Below, one piece after another: positions 1-13,111 of a DNA stretch of 64,000 nucleotides. Under the pieces are notes generated by a model, which searched no databases, was not told the DNA's origin, and saw only the letters and a list, made by a program, of their open reading frames with translations. Source of the DNA: Prochlorococcus sp. AG-436-O11. GTDB taxonomy: Bacteria > Cyanobacteriota > Cyanobacteriia > PCC-6307 > Cyanobiaceae. The stretch lies in assembly GCA_003212535.1 (NCBI GenBank), contig QCPO01000001.1:1-64000 (forward strand). The letters run 5' to 3'. Position 1 is the first letter of the stretch; every line of letters starts with the position of its first letter. The translations under genes were made by a program, and so were the position numbers.

Positions 1-2
1 CA

Positions 3-1622
3 ACAGTGGTACCGACAAATCAAATTAGGAAAAGAGAAGACTTGCGTGATCAAGTTTTTAAAACTGAAATAGGTAAATGGAAAGCGGTTGCGAAAGAAAT
101 AGCAGAAATTCACAGAAATGGCAGACCTGTTTTGGTTGGTACAACAAGTGTTGAAAAAAGTGAGTTACTAAGTGCACTTTTATTAGAACAAGAAATTCCT
201 CATAATTTATTGAATGCTAAACCAGAGAACGTTGAACGTGAAGCAGAAATAATTGCTCAGGCAGGTCGAGCAGGTGCTGTTACTATCGCGACAAATATGG
301 CTGGAAGGGGAACAGATATCATACTTGGTGGTAATAGTGACTATATGGCAAGACTTAAATTAAAAGAGACTTTAATTCCTTTATTGGTAAAGCCAGAAGA
401 TGAGCATAAGCCACCTATTCCTAAACGAAGAAATTCAAAAACTAAAGCAGGTTTTTCCTCAAAAGTTGAGTTTAGTTCAAAAAAGAATCTTCAAAGTTCT
501 TCGTTAAGTCTTTTCCCTTGTAAACTTGGAGAAGATCTTGAAAAGAAACTATCTCTCTTATCTCAAGAATTGGTAAAGAATTGGGGAGATAGAACACTTA
601 CTGTATTGGAGTTAGATGATAGGATCGCAACGGCAGCTGAAAAAGCTCCAACTGATGATAAATCAATACAATTTTTGAGAGATGTTTTATCAGATGTAAA
701 AAAAGAATATGAAAAAGTACTGATACATGAAGAAAAAAAAGTAAGAGAAGCTGGAGGCTTACACGTTATCGGTACTGAGAGACATGAGTCAAGAAGAGTT
801 GATAATCAACTCAGAGGTAGAGCGGGTAGACAGGGGGACCTTGGAAGTACAAGATTCTTTTTATCTTTAGAGGATAATTTATTAAGGATATTTGGAGGGG
901 ATAGGGTAGCAAATTTAATGAATGCATTCAGGGTTGATGAAGATATGCCTATTGAATCAGGAATGCTTACAAGATCTCTAGAAAGTGCTCAAAAGAAAGT
1001 AGAAACTTACTATTACGATATTAGAAAACAAGTTTTTGAATATGACGAAGTCATGAATAATCAAAGAAAAGCAGTTTATACCGAGAGACTAAGAGTACTA
1101 AAAGGGATTGACTTAAAGAAGCAGGTAATTGGATATGGAGAAAGAACGATGGATGAAGTGGTAGAAGCTTATATTAATCCTGATCTCCCACCGGAAGAAT
1201 GGGATATTGATCAATTAATTTCTAAAGTGAAAGAATTTATATATTTATTAGATGATCTGAAAACTGAGGATGTTAGTTTATTGTCCGTAGAAGAATTGAA
1301 GAATTATCTTCAAGAGCAATTGCGAATAGCTTATGATTTAAAAGAATCCCAAATAGAAAAGTTTCGTTCAGGGTTAATGCGAGAGGCTGAAAGATTTTTC
1401 ATATTACAGCAAATTGATAATTTATGGCGAGAACATCTTCAGTCAATGGATTCCTTAAGAGAATCAGTAGGATTAAGAGGGTATGGACAAAAAGATCCTT
1501 TAATAGAATATAAAAATGAGGGTTATGATATGTTTCTTGAAATGATGACTAATATGAGAAGAAATGTTATATATTCAATGTTTATGTTTGAACCTAAAAG
1601 CAATAAGGATTCCAACAATTAG
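3..1622 (+). CDS. secA: Protein translocase subunit SecA, C-terminal part (5' end outside window)
   Basis: Motifs [50 protein letters not shown] open to window edge. Confidence 0.97.
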   Translation, partial: TVVPTNQIRKREDLRDQVFKTEIGKWKAVAKEIAEIHRNGRPVLVGTTSVEKSELLSALLLEQEIPHNLLNAKPENVEREAEIIAQAGRAGAVTIATNMAGRGTDIILGGNSDYMARLKLKETLIPLLVKPEDEHKPPIPKRRNSKTKAGFSSKVEFSSKKNLQSSSLSLFPCKLGEDLEKKLSLLSQELVKNWGDRTLTVLELDDRIATAAEKAPTDDKSIQFLRDVLSDVKKEYEKVLIHEEKKVREAGGLHVIGTERHESRRVDNQLRGRAGRQGDLGSTRFFLSLEDNLLRIFGGDRVANLMNAFRVDEDMPIESGMLTRSLESAQKKVETYYYDIRKQVFEYDEVMNNQRKAVYTERLRVLKGIDLKKQVIGYGERTMDEVVEAYINPDLPPEEWDIDQLISKVKEFIYLLDDLKTEDVSLLSVEELKNYLQEQLRIAYDLKESQIEKFRSGLMREAERFFILQQIDNLWREHLQSMDSLRESVGLRGYGQKDPLIEYKNEGYDMFLEMMTNMRRNVIYSMFMFEPKSNKDSNN

Positions 1623-1629
1623 GAAAAAT

Positions 1630-2370
1630 TTAATCATCTCCAAGAAATTCGATAATTTCTTTGTCTTTTAGATTTTGAGCATCACCAAGTTTTGAAATAT
1701 CAATAGCTTCTGAGTTGGCCAAACATTGAAGGGTTTTTTGTAATTTAAGAATTTCATTCTCAAGCTGGTCGATTCTATCCATTAAATTTTTTATCACATT
1801 AGCTTCAGCATCTGGTAAGGCAGAGTGTGCTAGTGGATTTACCTTTACTCCACTTTGATGAACTACTCTACCAGGAACTCCAACGACAGTACTATTTCCT
1901 TCAACATTGCGAACCACTACAGAACCCGCACCAATTCGTGTATTAGAGCCAACTGTTATTGATCCTAGAACTTTTGCACCTGCTCCAACTACAACATTTT
2001 TCATTAATGTTGGGTGTCTTTTTCCATGACTTTTACCAGTCCCTCCCAATGTCACACCTTGGTAAAGTAAACAGTTGTCACCTATCTCAGCTGTTTCACC
2101 AATAACTACTCCCATGCCATGATCTATGAAAACTTTTTTACCAATTTTGGCACCCGGATGAATTTCGATTCCTGTTAATAATCTATTCATATGACTTAAT
2201 AAGCGAGGAATTAAAGGAAATTTTAATTGCCATAATTTATGGGTGAATCTATGTATTACTATTGATTGAAAACCTGGGTAGCAAAGGAAAATCTCCAATA
2301 TTCCTCGAGCAGCAGGATCTCTCTCTTTTATTATTTCGATATCAGATTTAAAGGTTCTTAACATAAGCAT
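1630..2370 (-). CDS. cysE: Serine O-acetyltransferase
   Basis: Left-handed beta-helix hexapeptide repeats; GTGKSHGKRHPTLMKNVVVGAGAKVLG. Confidence 0.95.
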   Translation of the reverse strand: MLMLRTFKSDIEIIKERDPAARGILEIFLCYPGFQSIVIHRFTHKLWQLKFPLIPRLLSHMNRLLTGIEIHPGAKIGKKVFIDHGMGVVIGETAEIGDNCLLYQGVTLGGTGKSHGKRHPTLMKNVVVGAGAKVLGSITVGSNTRIGAGSVVVRNVEGNSTVVGVPGRVVHQSGVKVNPLAHSALPDAEANVIKNLMDRIDQLENEILKLQKTLQCLANSEAIDISKLGDAQNLKDKEIIEFLGDD

Positions 2371-3357
2371 TTAATTAATTACGCCAATTTCTTTTTTTAA
2401 TTGATTTATTGTTTCTATACTTAAATAGTTTTTAGCACAAATTATTTGGGGTAATCTCATTAACTGTGAGCGATTTTTTAATAGTGAGTTTTCGACAACT
2501 GATAAACTTGGTCCATCACATACGATGTGATTTGAAGCCTTTAAAAGTGCTAATAATCTACTTTTATTATCTGATATCGCAGTCATAATAATCAATTCAC
2601 TACCTCTCATGCTGTGAATGATCACTTCCGCAGCCCTCAATAAGCCAGGGCTAATGCTTACTATTCCTATACAACTGCCAGTTTTTAATTCTTTTATTAT
2701 TTTTAATTCTTTCTGAAAATCACTCAAATCAACTGCAATAGCTCTTACGCCATGTTCTTTGGCAACTTTTTCTAAAGGCTGTAAGAAATATCTACTTGTG
2801 ACAATAGTGCCATTATTGGAATTACAAAGCACTTTTTCTAATTCTTCCATTGGGACAACTTCTACAGGAACATTGATTTTAGGAGATAGGTCTTCTGCTA
2901 TTAGCATTGAAGCACCTATATCTTCTCTAGGAGTGCTAACTAGAATTCTTGTGCCGCATTTAATGCGCCAATCGATCTCATTTGTTAATATTTTTCTTGT
3001 TTCTTGAAGAGAGCAGCCAAGATTGATTAAGTTATCAATAGCTTTTTTTGCTTCTTGATCTGGAGGCCTAATTACATTAATTTTGGGATAAATTGATTTT
3101 TTAAAGTCTTTTTTAGTAACATTATCTCTTACATAGATGCCTGATCCCGCTACTGCTTCAACAACCCCATCTATTTCAAGTTGCCTATAAACTTTACTGA
3201 TTGTATTTCGATGAAGTCCTGTCTGCATTGCCAGTTGTCTAGTACTTGGAAGTCTGTGGCCTGGTGGATAATGTCTCGCTGCAATTGCAAAGCAAATTTG
3301 GTTATATAACTGTGTAGATGCTGGGATATCACTTTCCTGTTGTATATGAAATCTCAC
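2371..3357 (-). CDS. GntR-family transcriptional regulator (YtrA-like N-terminus, unusual C-terminal domain)
   Basis: N-terminal wHTH IPASTQLYNQICFAIAARHYPPGHRLPSTRQLAMQTGLHRNTISKVYRQLE. Confidence 0.85.
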   Translation of the reverse strand: MRFHIQQESDIPASTQLYNQICFAIAARHYPPGHRLPSTRQLAMQTGLHRNTISKVYRQLEIDGVVEAVAGSGIYVRDNVTKKDFKKSIYPKINVIRPPDQEAKKAIDNLINLGCSLQETRKILTNEIDWRIKCGTRILVSTPREDIGASMLIAEDLSPKINVPVEVVPMEELEKVLCNSNNGTIVTSRYFLQPLEKVAKEHGVRAIAVDLSDFQKELKIIKELKTGSCIGIVSISPGLLRAAEVIIHSMRGSELIIMTAISDNKSRLLALLKASNHIVCDGPSLSVVENSLLKNRSQLMRLPQIICAKNYLSIETINQLKKEIGVIN

Positions 3358-3453
3358 TTTAGAAAAAACCTAATGAACAATTTATTTTATTTGGAGACAC
3401 TTTAACATCCGTCATAGGTTTTAGAGGAATTAATTTATGAAATACTTAATTTC

Positions 3454-4023
3454 TTATTCTTCTTTTTTTACTAGAGGCGTTTTTCGAGGACTCAGAAACA
3501 TAATCATATTTCTCCCTTCTCTTTTTGGTCGTTGTTGTACTTCTGATTGTTCTTCTAATTCCTTTGCCATTTTCAAAAGAAGTGTTTCAGCTAGGTTGGA
3601 GTGTTGAATTTCTCTACCTCTAAAAAAGACTGTGCATTTTACTTTATCTCCTGATTTCAAAAATCTAGAAGCTTGACCTATTCGTACATCATAATCATGC
3701 TTGTCAATTTTATATCTCATTTTAACTTCTTTCACTTCTGTTTGATGAGATTTCTTTCTTGCTTCTTTTGCTTTCTTTTCTTGTTCAAATTTATATTTTC
3801 CATAATCCATAATCCTGCAAACAGGTGGTTTTGCTTTCTCACTTACTAAAACCAAATCAAGTTCTCGTTGAGAAGCAATTTCTAATGCTTTTAATCTATC
3901 GATAACACCTAGTTGCTTCCCGTCTGAATCAACAACTCGCAATTGAGGGTATTTTATTCTCTCATTAATATTTGGTAGCTCTCTAACAGGAGCGCGGCGA
4001 TCAAAGCGTGGGCGTGGTGGCAT
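3454..4023 (-). CDS. infC: Translation initiation factor IF-3
   Basis: [49 protein letters not shown]. Confidence 0.97.
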   Translation of the reverse strand: MPPRPRFDRRAPVRELPNINERIKYPQLRVVDSDGKQLGVIDRLKALEIASQRELDLVLVSEKAKPPVCRIMDYGKYKFEQEKKAKEARKKSHQTEVKEVKMRYKIDKHDYDVRIGQASRFLKSGDKVKCTVFFRGREIQHSNLAETLLLKMAKELEEQSEVQQRPKREGRNMIMFLSPRKTPLVKKEE

Positions 4024-4078
4024 TCAGTTTAGTTAATTAATTGATTGGATGATGATCAAAATCTATTACTTTATAAAG

Positions 4079-4978
4079 TTAGCCTAAAAAAGACTCTATT
4101 TTAATTATTGCATCTTTTAGTAGGTTTTTGTTACTAAGCCAAATGGGATTGTTCTTATTGCGGAACCATGTTTTTTGTCTTTTTGCTAATTGGATCGTTT
4201 TTGTAGTTGTTAACTCAATTGCCTTTTCTACTGTTAAATCGTTTTTTAAGACATCTTTAGCTTCTTTGTATCCAATGGTTTCTAAAATTGGTAAATCCCA
4301 TCCATATTTGTTAATAAGATTTTTGGTTTCTTCTAGAATTCCAAATAAAAACATATCTTTTGTTCTTTGCAAAATTCTTTCTTTTAAATCCTCTCTATCT
4401 AAGCCTAGCTCTAATATTCTCCAAGAAGGAGGATTTTGAAACTTTTGAGAAGACATAGGCTTGCCTGTTACATAAAAAATTTCTAAAGCTCTTATAGTTC
4501 TAATTTGATCAGAAAAATGAATTTTTTTTGTTGATATGGGGTCACAACTTTGTAAAAGATCCCAACATTTTTTTTGGCCAAGTTTTTCTAATTGAGCTCT
4601 CAAAATAATTTGTGGCGGAACATCTGGTCCAAAAAATCCTTTTATTATTGAGTTCATATATAATCCGCTCCCACCAACAAGAAAAGGCAGCTTGTTATGT
4701 TTAATTTCTTTGTTGATTGAATTTTGGGCAATTTCTTGAAAGTCTTTAACATTAATTGGATGTATAGGCTCTTCAATATCTAATAAATAATGCTTTATTT
4801 GTTTTTGTTGATTCTTGGATGGTTTGGCTGTCCCAATATCCATGAATCTATAAATTTGTCTTGAATCTATATTATGAATATTGGTTTTAAAATAATTTGC
4901 AATTTGAATTGCTAATTCTGTTTTGCCACTTGCAGTTGGTCCAATTAAAACTATCACAAAAGGTTGGGACGATAACAT
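4079..4978 (-). CDS. miaA: tRNA dimethylallyltransferase
   Basis: [27 protein letters not shown]. Confidence 0.95.
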   Translation of the reverse strand: MLSSQPFVIVLIGPTASGKTELAIQIANYFKTNIHNIDSRQIYRFMDIGTAKPSKNQQKQIKHYLLDIEEPIHPINVKDFQEIAQNSINKEIKHNKLPFLVGGSGLYMNSIIKGFFGPDVPPQIILRAQLEKLGQKKCWDLLQSCDPISTKKIHFSDQIRTIRALEIFYVTGKPMSSQKFQNPPSWRILELGLDREDLKERILQRTKDMFLFGILEETKNLINKYGWDLPILETIGYKEAKDVLKNDLTVEKAIELTTTKTIQLAKRQKTWFRNKNNPIWLSNKNLLKDAIIKIESFLG

Positions 4979-5131
4979 GTAAATTTTTGAAGAAAATCTT
5001 TAGAGCTATATAATTAAAGTGATTAAATTTTTCATAGACTTCGAGCCTTTCTCTTATACCGATGGTAAGTTTAATGAAAGACCTTTTAAAAATAACATTT
5101 TAAAAGTTTAATGTTTTATTTTTTATATTAA

Positions 5132-7425
<2,294 letters not shown>

Positions 7426-7428
7426 ATT

Positions 7429-7794
7429 TTGGATCTAATTTCAATAGTTTATGTTTTACTGGGAAGCACTGTTGGATTAGTTTTAAGGATGTTTTTTAAA
7501 TATAAAGTTCCAATTAAAACAGGATTTTATATTAATACTACTTCTGTCGTAAATATTTTAGCATCATTCTTTTTGGGGATTTTAGTAGCCTTAGAGCCAA
7601 TTAATCAAAATTTCTTATTATTATTTTATGTTGGTTTTTTGGGATGTTTTAGTACATTTTCTTCTTTTGTTTATGATCTTTTTGTTCTATTTCAAAGCAA
7701 GCAATTTATACGTTTATTCTTTCATTATTTTGAAGTAATAGTACTATCTTTTTTATTTTTTTACTTAGGTTATTATCTTATAAAAATTTTTTAA
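7429..7794 (+). CDS. crcB: CrcB/Fluc fluoride channel subunit 1
   Basis: Small 4-TM protein with GFLGCFSTFSSF signature. Confidence 0.8.
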   Translation: MDLISIVYVLLGSTVGLVLRMFFKYKVPIKTGFYINTTSVVNILASFFLGILVALEPINQNFLLLFYVGFLGCFSTFSSFVYDLFVLFQSKQFIRLFFHYFEVIVLSFLFFYLGYYLIKIF

Positions 7795-8127
7795 ATGAGC
7801 AATTTAAAAAACTTCTTATTTATCCTTATTGCATCTTATTGCGCGACCTTTTTGAGGTTTTATGTAGATAATAATTTTATTATTTCTATATTTGGTTCAT
7901 TTTTGTTTGGTGTTGTAATCGGAAGCAGGCTAGGCAAATCTTTGAACAATATTTTATTAAGTGGATTTTGTTCTTGTTTCACATCTTTTAGCGGGTTTAT
8001 ATTTTTTTTGTACAGATTTATTAGTCAGCAAGAGTTCTTAAGAATTATTCTGTATTTAAATATAGTTTTTATTTCAAATTTATTAATGATGTATTTTGGT
8101 TTTATGATGAGTAGAAAAATGACCTAA
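7795..8127 (+). CDS. crcB: CrcB/Fluc fluoride channel subunit 2
   Basis: Directly abuts crcB1; degenerate GFCSCFTSFSGF signature. Confidence 0.75.
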   Translation: MSNLKNFLFILIASYCATFLRFYVDNNFIISIFGSFLFGVVIGSRLGKSLNNILLSGFCSCFTSFSGFIFFLYRFISQQEFLRIILYLNIVFISNLLMMYFGFMMSRKMT

Positions 8128-8170
8128 TTTTTCTATAATAGTTATGTAACTTAGATTATGAATTATATTT

Positions 8171-9577
8171 ATGGAGGAGAATAATCTTGAGACAATTACA
8201 TCAATACCATCAGATTTAAATAATCGCGGAAATATTACTTTTCAACTTGAAGAATTGCTTGTTGCTGGAAATTATGATGAAGCAAAATTATTATTAGAGC
8301 CTTCTCAACCTGTTGATATAGCTGATGCGATTGGTAGTCTTCCTTTAATATTGCAAGCCCTTGCATTTAGGTTGTTAAAAAAAAATGAAGCAATTGAGGT
8401 ATATGAATATTTAGATCCAATAGTTCAGCAAACATTATTGGACAGACTTCGTTCAGGAGAAGTCTTAGAAATTGTTGAGAAAATGTCCCCAGACGATAGG
8501 GTTCAACTTTTTGATGAATTACCTGCAAAAGTTGTCAGAAAATTTTTATCAGCTCTAAGTCCTGGTGAAAGGAAAGTGACTGCAGAATTATTGGGATATG
8601 AGCCTGAAACGGCAGGACGATTAATGACTACCGAATTTATTGATTTGAAAGAGATGCAAACAGCAGAGGAGGCTTTATCTTTGGTAAGAAAAAGGGCTCC
8701 ATTTACAGAGACTATTTATAGCTTATATGTTACTGATAAGGAAAGACACTTAACGGGTATTCTCTCTTTAAGGGACCTTGTTACAGCTGATCCATCTAAA
8801 CCAATTGGTGATGTTATGACAAAAGATGTTGTTAATATTTCTACCAATACGAATCAAGAAGAAGTTGCTAGAGCAATTCAAAGATATGACTTTTTAGCTC
8901 TCCCAGTTGTTGACAGAGAAAAAAGACTTGTAGGAATTGTAACTGTTGATGATTTAATCGATGTTATAGAACAAGAGGCAACTCGAGATATTTATGCGGC
9001 AGGTGCAGTTCAGCCTGGTGATGAGGACGATTATTTTCAAAGCAGTTTGTTTACGATTACTCGAAGGAGAATCTTGTGGTTATTAATTTTAGTTTTGGCA
9101 AATGGTTTGACTACAAAAGTTATTGCAATGAATGATCAAATCTTAAAAGAACTAGTTTTGTTAGCCGCCTTTATCCCTCTGCTTATAGGTACTGGAGGGA
9201 ATGTTGGGGCGCAAAGTTCGACTGTTGTTATAAGAGGCTTAAGTACACAAAAAATAAAGTCTCTAGGGGCAATTAAGGCAGTAATTAAGGAAGCAATAAC
9301 AGGAGCTTTGTTAGGCGTTTTAATGATGGTTGTAGTATTCCCTTTCGCTTGGTGGCAAGGAGAAGGTCCTTTAATAGCAGCTGCAGTAGGAATAAGCTTG
9401 ATCTCTATAACAACTTTAGCTGCGACTACAGGTGCTATTCTCCCATTACTTTTTGACCGTATGAGATTAGACCCGGCTTTAATGTCTTCACCTTTTATTA
9501 CAACAGTTACTGATATAGCAGGAGTGTTTATATATCTCAATACAGCAAAATGGCTATTGAATAACTCTTTTTTATGA
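8171..9577 (+). CDS. mgtE: Magnesium transporter MgtE
   Basis: MgtE N domain, CBS pair, C-terminal TM domain (GTGGNVGAQSST). Confidence 0.95.
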   Translation: MEENNLETITSIPSDLNNRGNITFQLEELLVAGNYDEAKLLLEPSQPVDIADAIGSLPLILQALAFRLLKKNEAIEVYEYLDPIVQQTLLDRLRSGEVLEIVEKMSPDDRVQLFDELPAKVVRKFLSALSPGERKVTAELLGYEPETAGRLMTTEFIDLKEMQTAEEALSLVRKRAPFTETIYSLYVTDKERHLTGILSLRDLVTADPSKPIGDVMTKDVVNISTNTNQEEVARAIQRYDFLALPVVDREKRLVGIVTVDDLIDVIEQEATRDIYAAGAVQPGDEDDYFQSSLFTITRRRILWLLILVLANGLTTKVIAMNDQILKELVLLAAFIPLLIGTGGNVGAQSSTVVIRGLSTQKIKSLGAIKAVIKEAITGALLGVLMMVVVFPFAWWQGEGPLIAAAVGISLISITTLAATTGAILPLLFDRMRLDPALMSSPFITTVTDIAGVFIYLNTAKWLLNNSFL

Positions 9578-9678
9578 ATATTTAGTAGGTATTTATTCTC
9601 ATTTTTGTAAATTTGTGGATTTTTTTGTTTAACTTTACATTTCTTAATGGTATTGTTTACAGAACATCATTAACTTTC

Positions 9679-10680
9679 ATGCCTTCTGCAATTCTAAGTG
9701 AAAATAAATTAACTCCTATATCAACTTTAAAAGCTAGTAACGATGTAGATCTGGTACGTTCTTATCTAAGGGACATCGGTAGAGTTCCTCTGTTATCTAA
9801 CGAACAAGAAATAACCCTTGGAAGGCAGGTTCAAGAATATATGCAAGTTGAAAGAGCAGAATTAGAGATAATTGAATTAACTGGAGATAAACCAAGTATT
9901 GATGAATTAGCTAATAAATTAAATTTGTCTGCATCGCAGATTAAAAAAAGATATAGAGCTGGACAGCGTGCAAAAGAAAGAATGGTTGCAGCAAATTTAA
10001 GACTAGTCGTCAGTGTTGCAAAAAAATATACAAAAAGGAATATGGAACTTCTTGACTTAATTCAAGAGGGGACAATAGGGCTTGTTAGGGGAGTCGAAAA
10101 ATTTGATCCTGCTAGAGGCTATAAATTTTCAACATATGCATATTGGTGGATTAGACAAGGCATTACCAGAGCAATTGCAGAAAAAAGTAGAGCTATTAGA
10201 CTACCAATTCATATAACTGAAATGTTAAATAAGTTAAAAAAAGGGCAACGAGAATTGAGCCAAGAACTCTCTAGAACTCCAACAGTAAACGAACTTGCTA
10301 AATATGTGGAGCTCCCAGAAGAAGATGTAAAGGATTTGATGTGTAAAGCGGGACAACCCGTAAGTCTAGAAACAAAAGTTGGTGATGGTGAAGATACTGT
10401 ATTACTTGATTTGTTAGCAGGTGGTGAAGATTTGCCTGATGAACAAATAGAGATGGATTGTATGAGAGGAGATCTTCATTCACTGCTTCATCAATTACCT
10501 GATTTACAATGTAGCGTTTTAAGAATGCGGTACGGAATGGATGGAGATGAGCCTATGTCTCTTACTGGTATAGGACGTGTATTGGGAATAAGCAGAGATA
10601 GAGTAAGAAATCTTGAAAGAGATGGATTGAGAGGCTTAAGAAGACTTAGTGACAATGTTGAGGCTTATTTCGTTTCTTGA
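9679..10680 (+). CDS. RpoD/SigA-family RNA polymerase sigma factor (group 2 type)
   Basis: DLIQEGTIGLVRGVEKFDPARGYKFSTYAYWWIRQGITRAI; ORF track starts at 9613 but the ATG at 9679 (MPSAILSENK) is the likelier start. Confidence 0.93.
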   Translation: MPSAILSENKLTPISTLKASNDVDLVRSYLRDIGRVPLLSNEQEITLGRQVQEYMQVERAELEIIELTGDKPSIDELANKLNLSASQIKKRYRAGQRAKERMVAANLRLVVSVAKKYTKRNMELLDLIQEGTIGLVRGVEKFDPARGYKFSTYAYWWIRQGITRAIAEKSRAIRLPIHITEMLNKLKKGQRELSQELSRTPTVNELAKYVELPEEDVKDLMCKAGQPVSLETKVGDGEDTVLLDLLAGGEDLPDEQIEMDCMRGDLHSLLHQLPDLQCSVLRMRYGMDGDEPMSLTGIGRVLGISRDRVRNLERDGLRGLRRLSDNVEAYFVS

Positions 10681-11588
10681 ATAAATTCATAAACTAAATC
10701 ATTAGTCTCTTCTGGCTTTTCATCATGAGGGCAATGACCTGCTTCTTTTATTACATCAAGTCTTTTAATATTTTTAAATTTATTTTTCCATTCTTTTGCT
10801 TCATCTAAGGATTCCCAAGGATCCTTTTCCCCCCAAATTAATTGGATTGGGGTATCAATTTTATGAAAAAGATCTGTAGCAAGAGCATCATCAAATATAT
10901 TGATAAAGCCGCGAAATGCTTCTTTGGAATTTCTTCTTTGGGAAGGACTATAAAGAATTTCAATTAATTCATCATCAAGATTTTTTCTAGAAGGGTAAGC
11001 TTTCTGAAGAATTTGTCTAATTATTTTTGGATTAGAAGCTCTTTCAAAAAGTGTGTTACTGATTATTCGCTGCCTTACTAAAGTTTTTAATACTGGACGT
11101 AGCAGATTCATCAAAACATTACTTCTTTTTAAACGTTTATCATCCATTGCTCTTTGTGCACAATTAATTAGGATTACACCCTTACATTTATTTTGTAGGC
11201 TTTCAGCGGCTTTCAAAGCTACAACACCGCCGATGGAGTTTCCTACTAAATAAACTGGAGCTTTTATTACTTCTGAACAAAATGCTGCTATTTGATTACC
11301 CCATAAGTCAAATGAATATTTAACGGAATTTTCTCTGAAAGATTCGTAATTTAATAGAGCAATAGGTTGACTGCTTTTACCGAATCCCAGCAAGTCTATG
11401 GAATAGCACTTATAATTTTTACCTAGAAAATCTTGATTATGTCTCCAATGTCCTTTTGATGCTCCAAAACCGTGAATTAATAAAACATTTATATCATCAT
11501 CACTCATAGATAGTGTTGATAAGGACCATGAAATTTCCCAATTTTTCCATTTCCAAATTTCAGATTTTTTAAAATACATTAGAACCAA
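10665..11588 (-). CDS. Alpha/beta hydrolase
   Basis: LLIHGFGASKGHWRHN, GNSIGG nucleophile elbow, C-terminal GHCPHDEKPEE. Confidence 0.85.
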   Translation of the reverse strand: MVLMYFKKSEIWKWKNWEISWSLSTLSMSDDDINVLLIHGFGASKGHWRHNQDFLGKNYKCYSIDLLGFGKSSQPIALLNYESFRENSVKYSFDLWGNQIAAFCSEVIKAPVYLVGNSIGGVVALKAAESLQNKCKGVILINCAQRAMDDKRLKRSNVLMNLLRPVLKTLVRQRIISNTLFERASNPKIIRQILQKAYPSRKNLDDELIEILYSPSQRRNSKEAFRGFINIFDDALATDLFHKIDTPIQLIWGEKDPWESLDEAKEWKNKFKNIKRLDVIKEAGHCPHDEKPEETNDLVYEFIQETK

Positions 11589-11657
11589 AATATTAATTAA
11601 ACTTTAATTCAAAATAAAATTATTCGTTTTTAATTAATTATTCTTAGTTTAGAAATT

Positions 11658-12665
11658 TTGTTGTATATGTACAAATCAAAAGTTGTTTGTCTGGGAGAGG
11701 CTTTAATAGACAGAATAAGAAATAAGTCAAATGAAGAATTTACAGACTTCTTGGGAGGCGCACCCGCAAATGTAGCGTGTGCTTTGAGAAAATTAAAAAT
11801 AGATTCAGTATTTATTGGTTGTTTAGGACGGGATGAATTTGGTAAAAAATTTATAGAACAATTTAATGAATTAGAGGTTAATGTAGATTTCCTGCAATTG
11901 GATAAAAACTTGCCTACTAGAATCGTTAAAGTAGATAGAGATAATTCTGGAGATCGTTATTTTTCTGGTTTTGATGCAAGCCCCAAGACGGTTTTTGCTG
12001 ACGAAGCTATTAAAAAGTCTTTAATTGAAGAAGATCTTTCAAGTTTGGAGCAACTTCTTTTAGACACAAAATATTTTGTGTCTGGTACCAATGTTTTATC
12101 GTCTTCAATGTCCACAGATTCGGTGTATTTTCTATTAAACATAGCTAAAAAGTTTGACGTAAAAGTAATTATTGATTTGAATTGGAGAGAGGTTTTTTGG
12201 AATTATTCAACTTTTTCATCACAAATTAGAGGAAAGGAGAGAGTAAATTTAATTAAGAAATTATTAAACTATGCCCATATTTTAAAGCTTGCGAAAGAAG
12301 AAGCTCTTTTGTTTTTTGATAATGAAAACCCTTTTGAAATATCTTCAACACTCTTAAACAGACCTGATGTAATAGTCACAAATGGAGCAGATCCTATTTC
12401 ATGGTTTATAAATGGCTTGCAGGGCAAAACTAAAGTACAAAATTCATCTAAAATTATAGATACTACTGGTGCAGGCGATGCATTTTTGGCTGGATTGATT
12501 TCAAAATTAATTTCTTCTGGCTATCCTTCAAATGAATTAGAAATTCAGGATTATGTTAGGTTTTCAAGTGTTTGTGGATTGCTAACTTGTCTGGGTGAAG
12601 GTGCAATTGAACAACAACCAGATTATGCAAAGGTTAACGAATTCTTAGGGTCCCAGATCTTATAA
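11658..12665 (+). CDS. PfkB-family carbohydrate kinase (fructokinase-like)
   Basis: GGAPANVACALRKL and DTTGAGDAFLAGL. Confidence 0.88.
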   Translation: MLYMYKSKVVCLGEALIDRIRNKSNEEFTDFLGGAPANVACALRKLKIDSVFIGCLGRDEFGKKFIEQFNELEVNVDFLQLDKNLPTRIVKVDRDNSGDRYFSGFDASPKTVFADEAIKKSLIEEDLSSLEQLLLDTKYFVSGTNVLSSSMSTDSVYFLLNIAKKFDVKVIIDLNWREVFWNYSTFSSQIRGKERVNLIKKLLNYAHILKLAKEEALLFFDNENPFEISSTLLNRPDVIVTNGADPISWFINGLQGKTKVQNSSKIIDTTGAGDAFLAGLISKLISSGYPSNELEIQDYVRFSSVCGLLTCLGEGAIEQQPDYAKVNEFLGSQIL

Positions 12666-13072
12666 TTTCTTCCATAATTTTTAGCGTAACTAATTTCTAT
12701 TTTCCAAAAATTATCAATAATTGGTTGTATTAATTCTGGCCATTCAATTACTAAGATAGCTTTATTCTGATTGGCTTCTTCTTCTTCGGCGAGATAAAAT
12801 TCTTTTGCCATTGAACTATTTTCTAGTCTGTATAAATCCAGGTGAATTAGTGGAATGTTTCCGGAATTGTAATGATGAGATAAAGCAAATGTTGGACTTG
12901 TAATATCCTCAGAAATAGATAACTCTTTTGCAATGCCTTGCACGAATGAAGTTTTCCCTGCTCCAATAGGACCTTGTAATAAAACAATTGATTGGGGATT
13001 TAATACCTGCGCGAATTTTCTCCCTAAATTTATTGTCTCGGTAAAATTCTCAACAAACACAAAATTATACAA
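12623..13072 (-). CDS. tsaE: tRNA threonylcarbamoyladenosine biosynthesis ATPase TsaE
   Basis: LLQGPIGAGKTSFVQGIAKELSI, SPTFALSHHY, HLDLYRLE. Confidence 0.92.
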   Translation of the reverse strand: MYNFVFVENFTETINLGRKFAQVLNPQSIVLLQGPIGAGKTSFVQGIAKELSISEDITSPTFALSHHYNSGNIPLIHLDLYRLENSSMAKEFYLAEEEEANQNKAILVIEWPELIQPIIDNFWKIEISYAKNYGRNYKIWDPKNSLTFA

Positions 13073-13111
13073 AAATCATATATAGTTTAAAGGATAAGAA
13101 TTTTTTTAGAA

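Noticed and set aside
380-560. Low-complexity Ser/Lys insertion in SecA
   Set aside because: Consistent with known cyanobacterial SecA length variation; nothing else supports novelty.
9136-9540. 134-aa minus-strand ORF inside mgtE
   Set aside because: Antisense shadow ORF of a well-recognised coding gene; same reasoning for 15961-16491, 6025-6261, 28581-28991, 42875-43189 and other nested ORFs.
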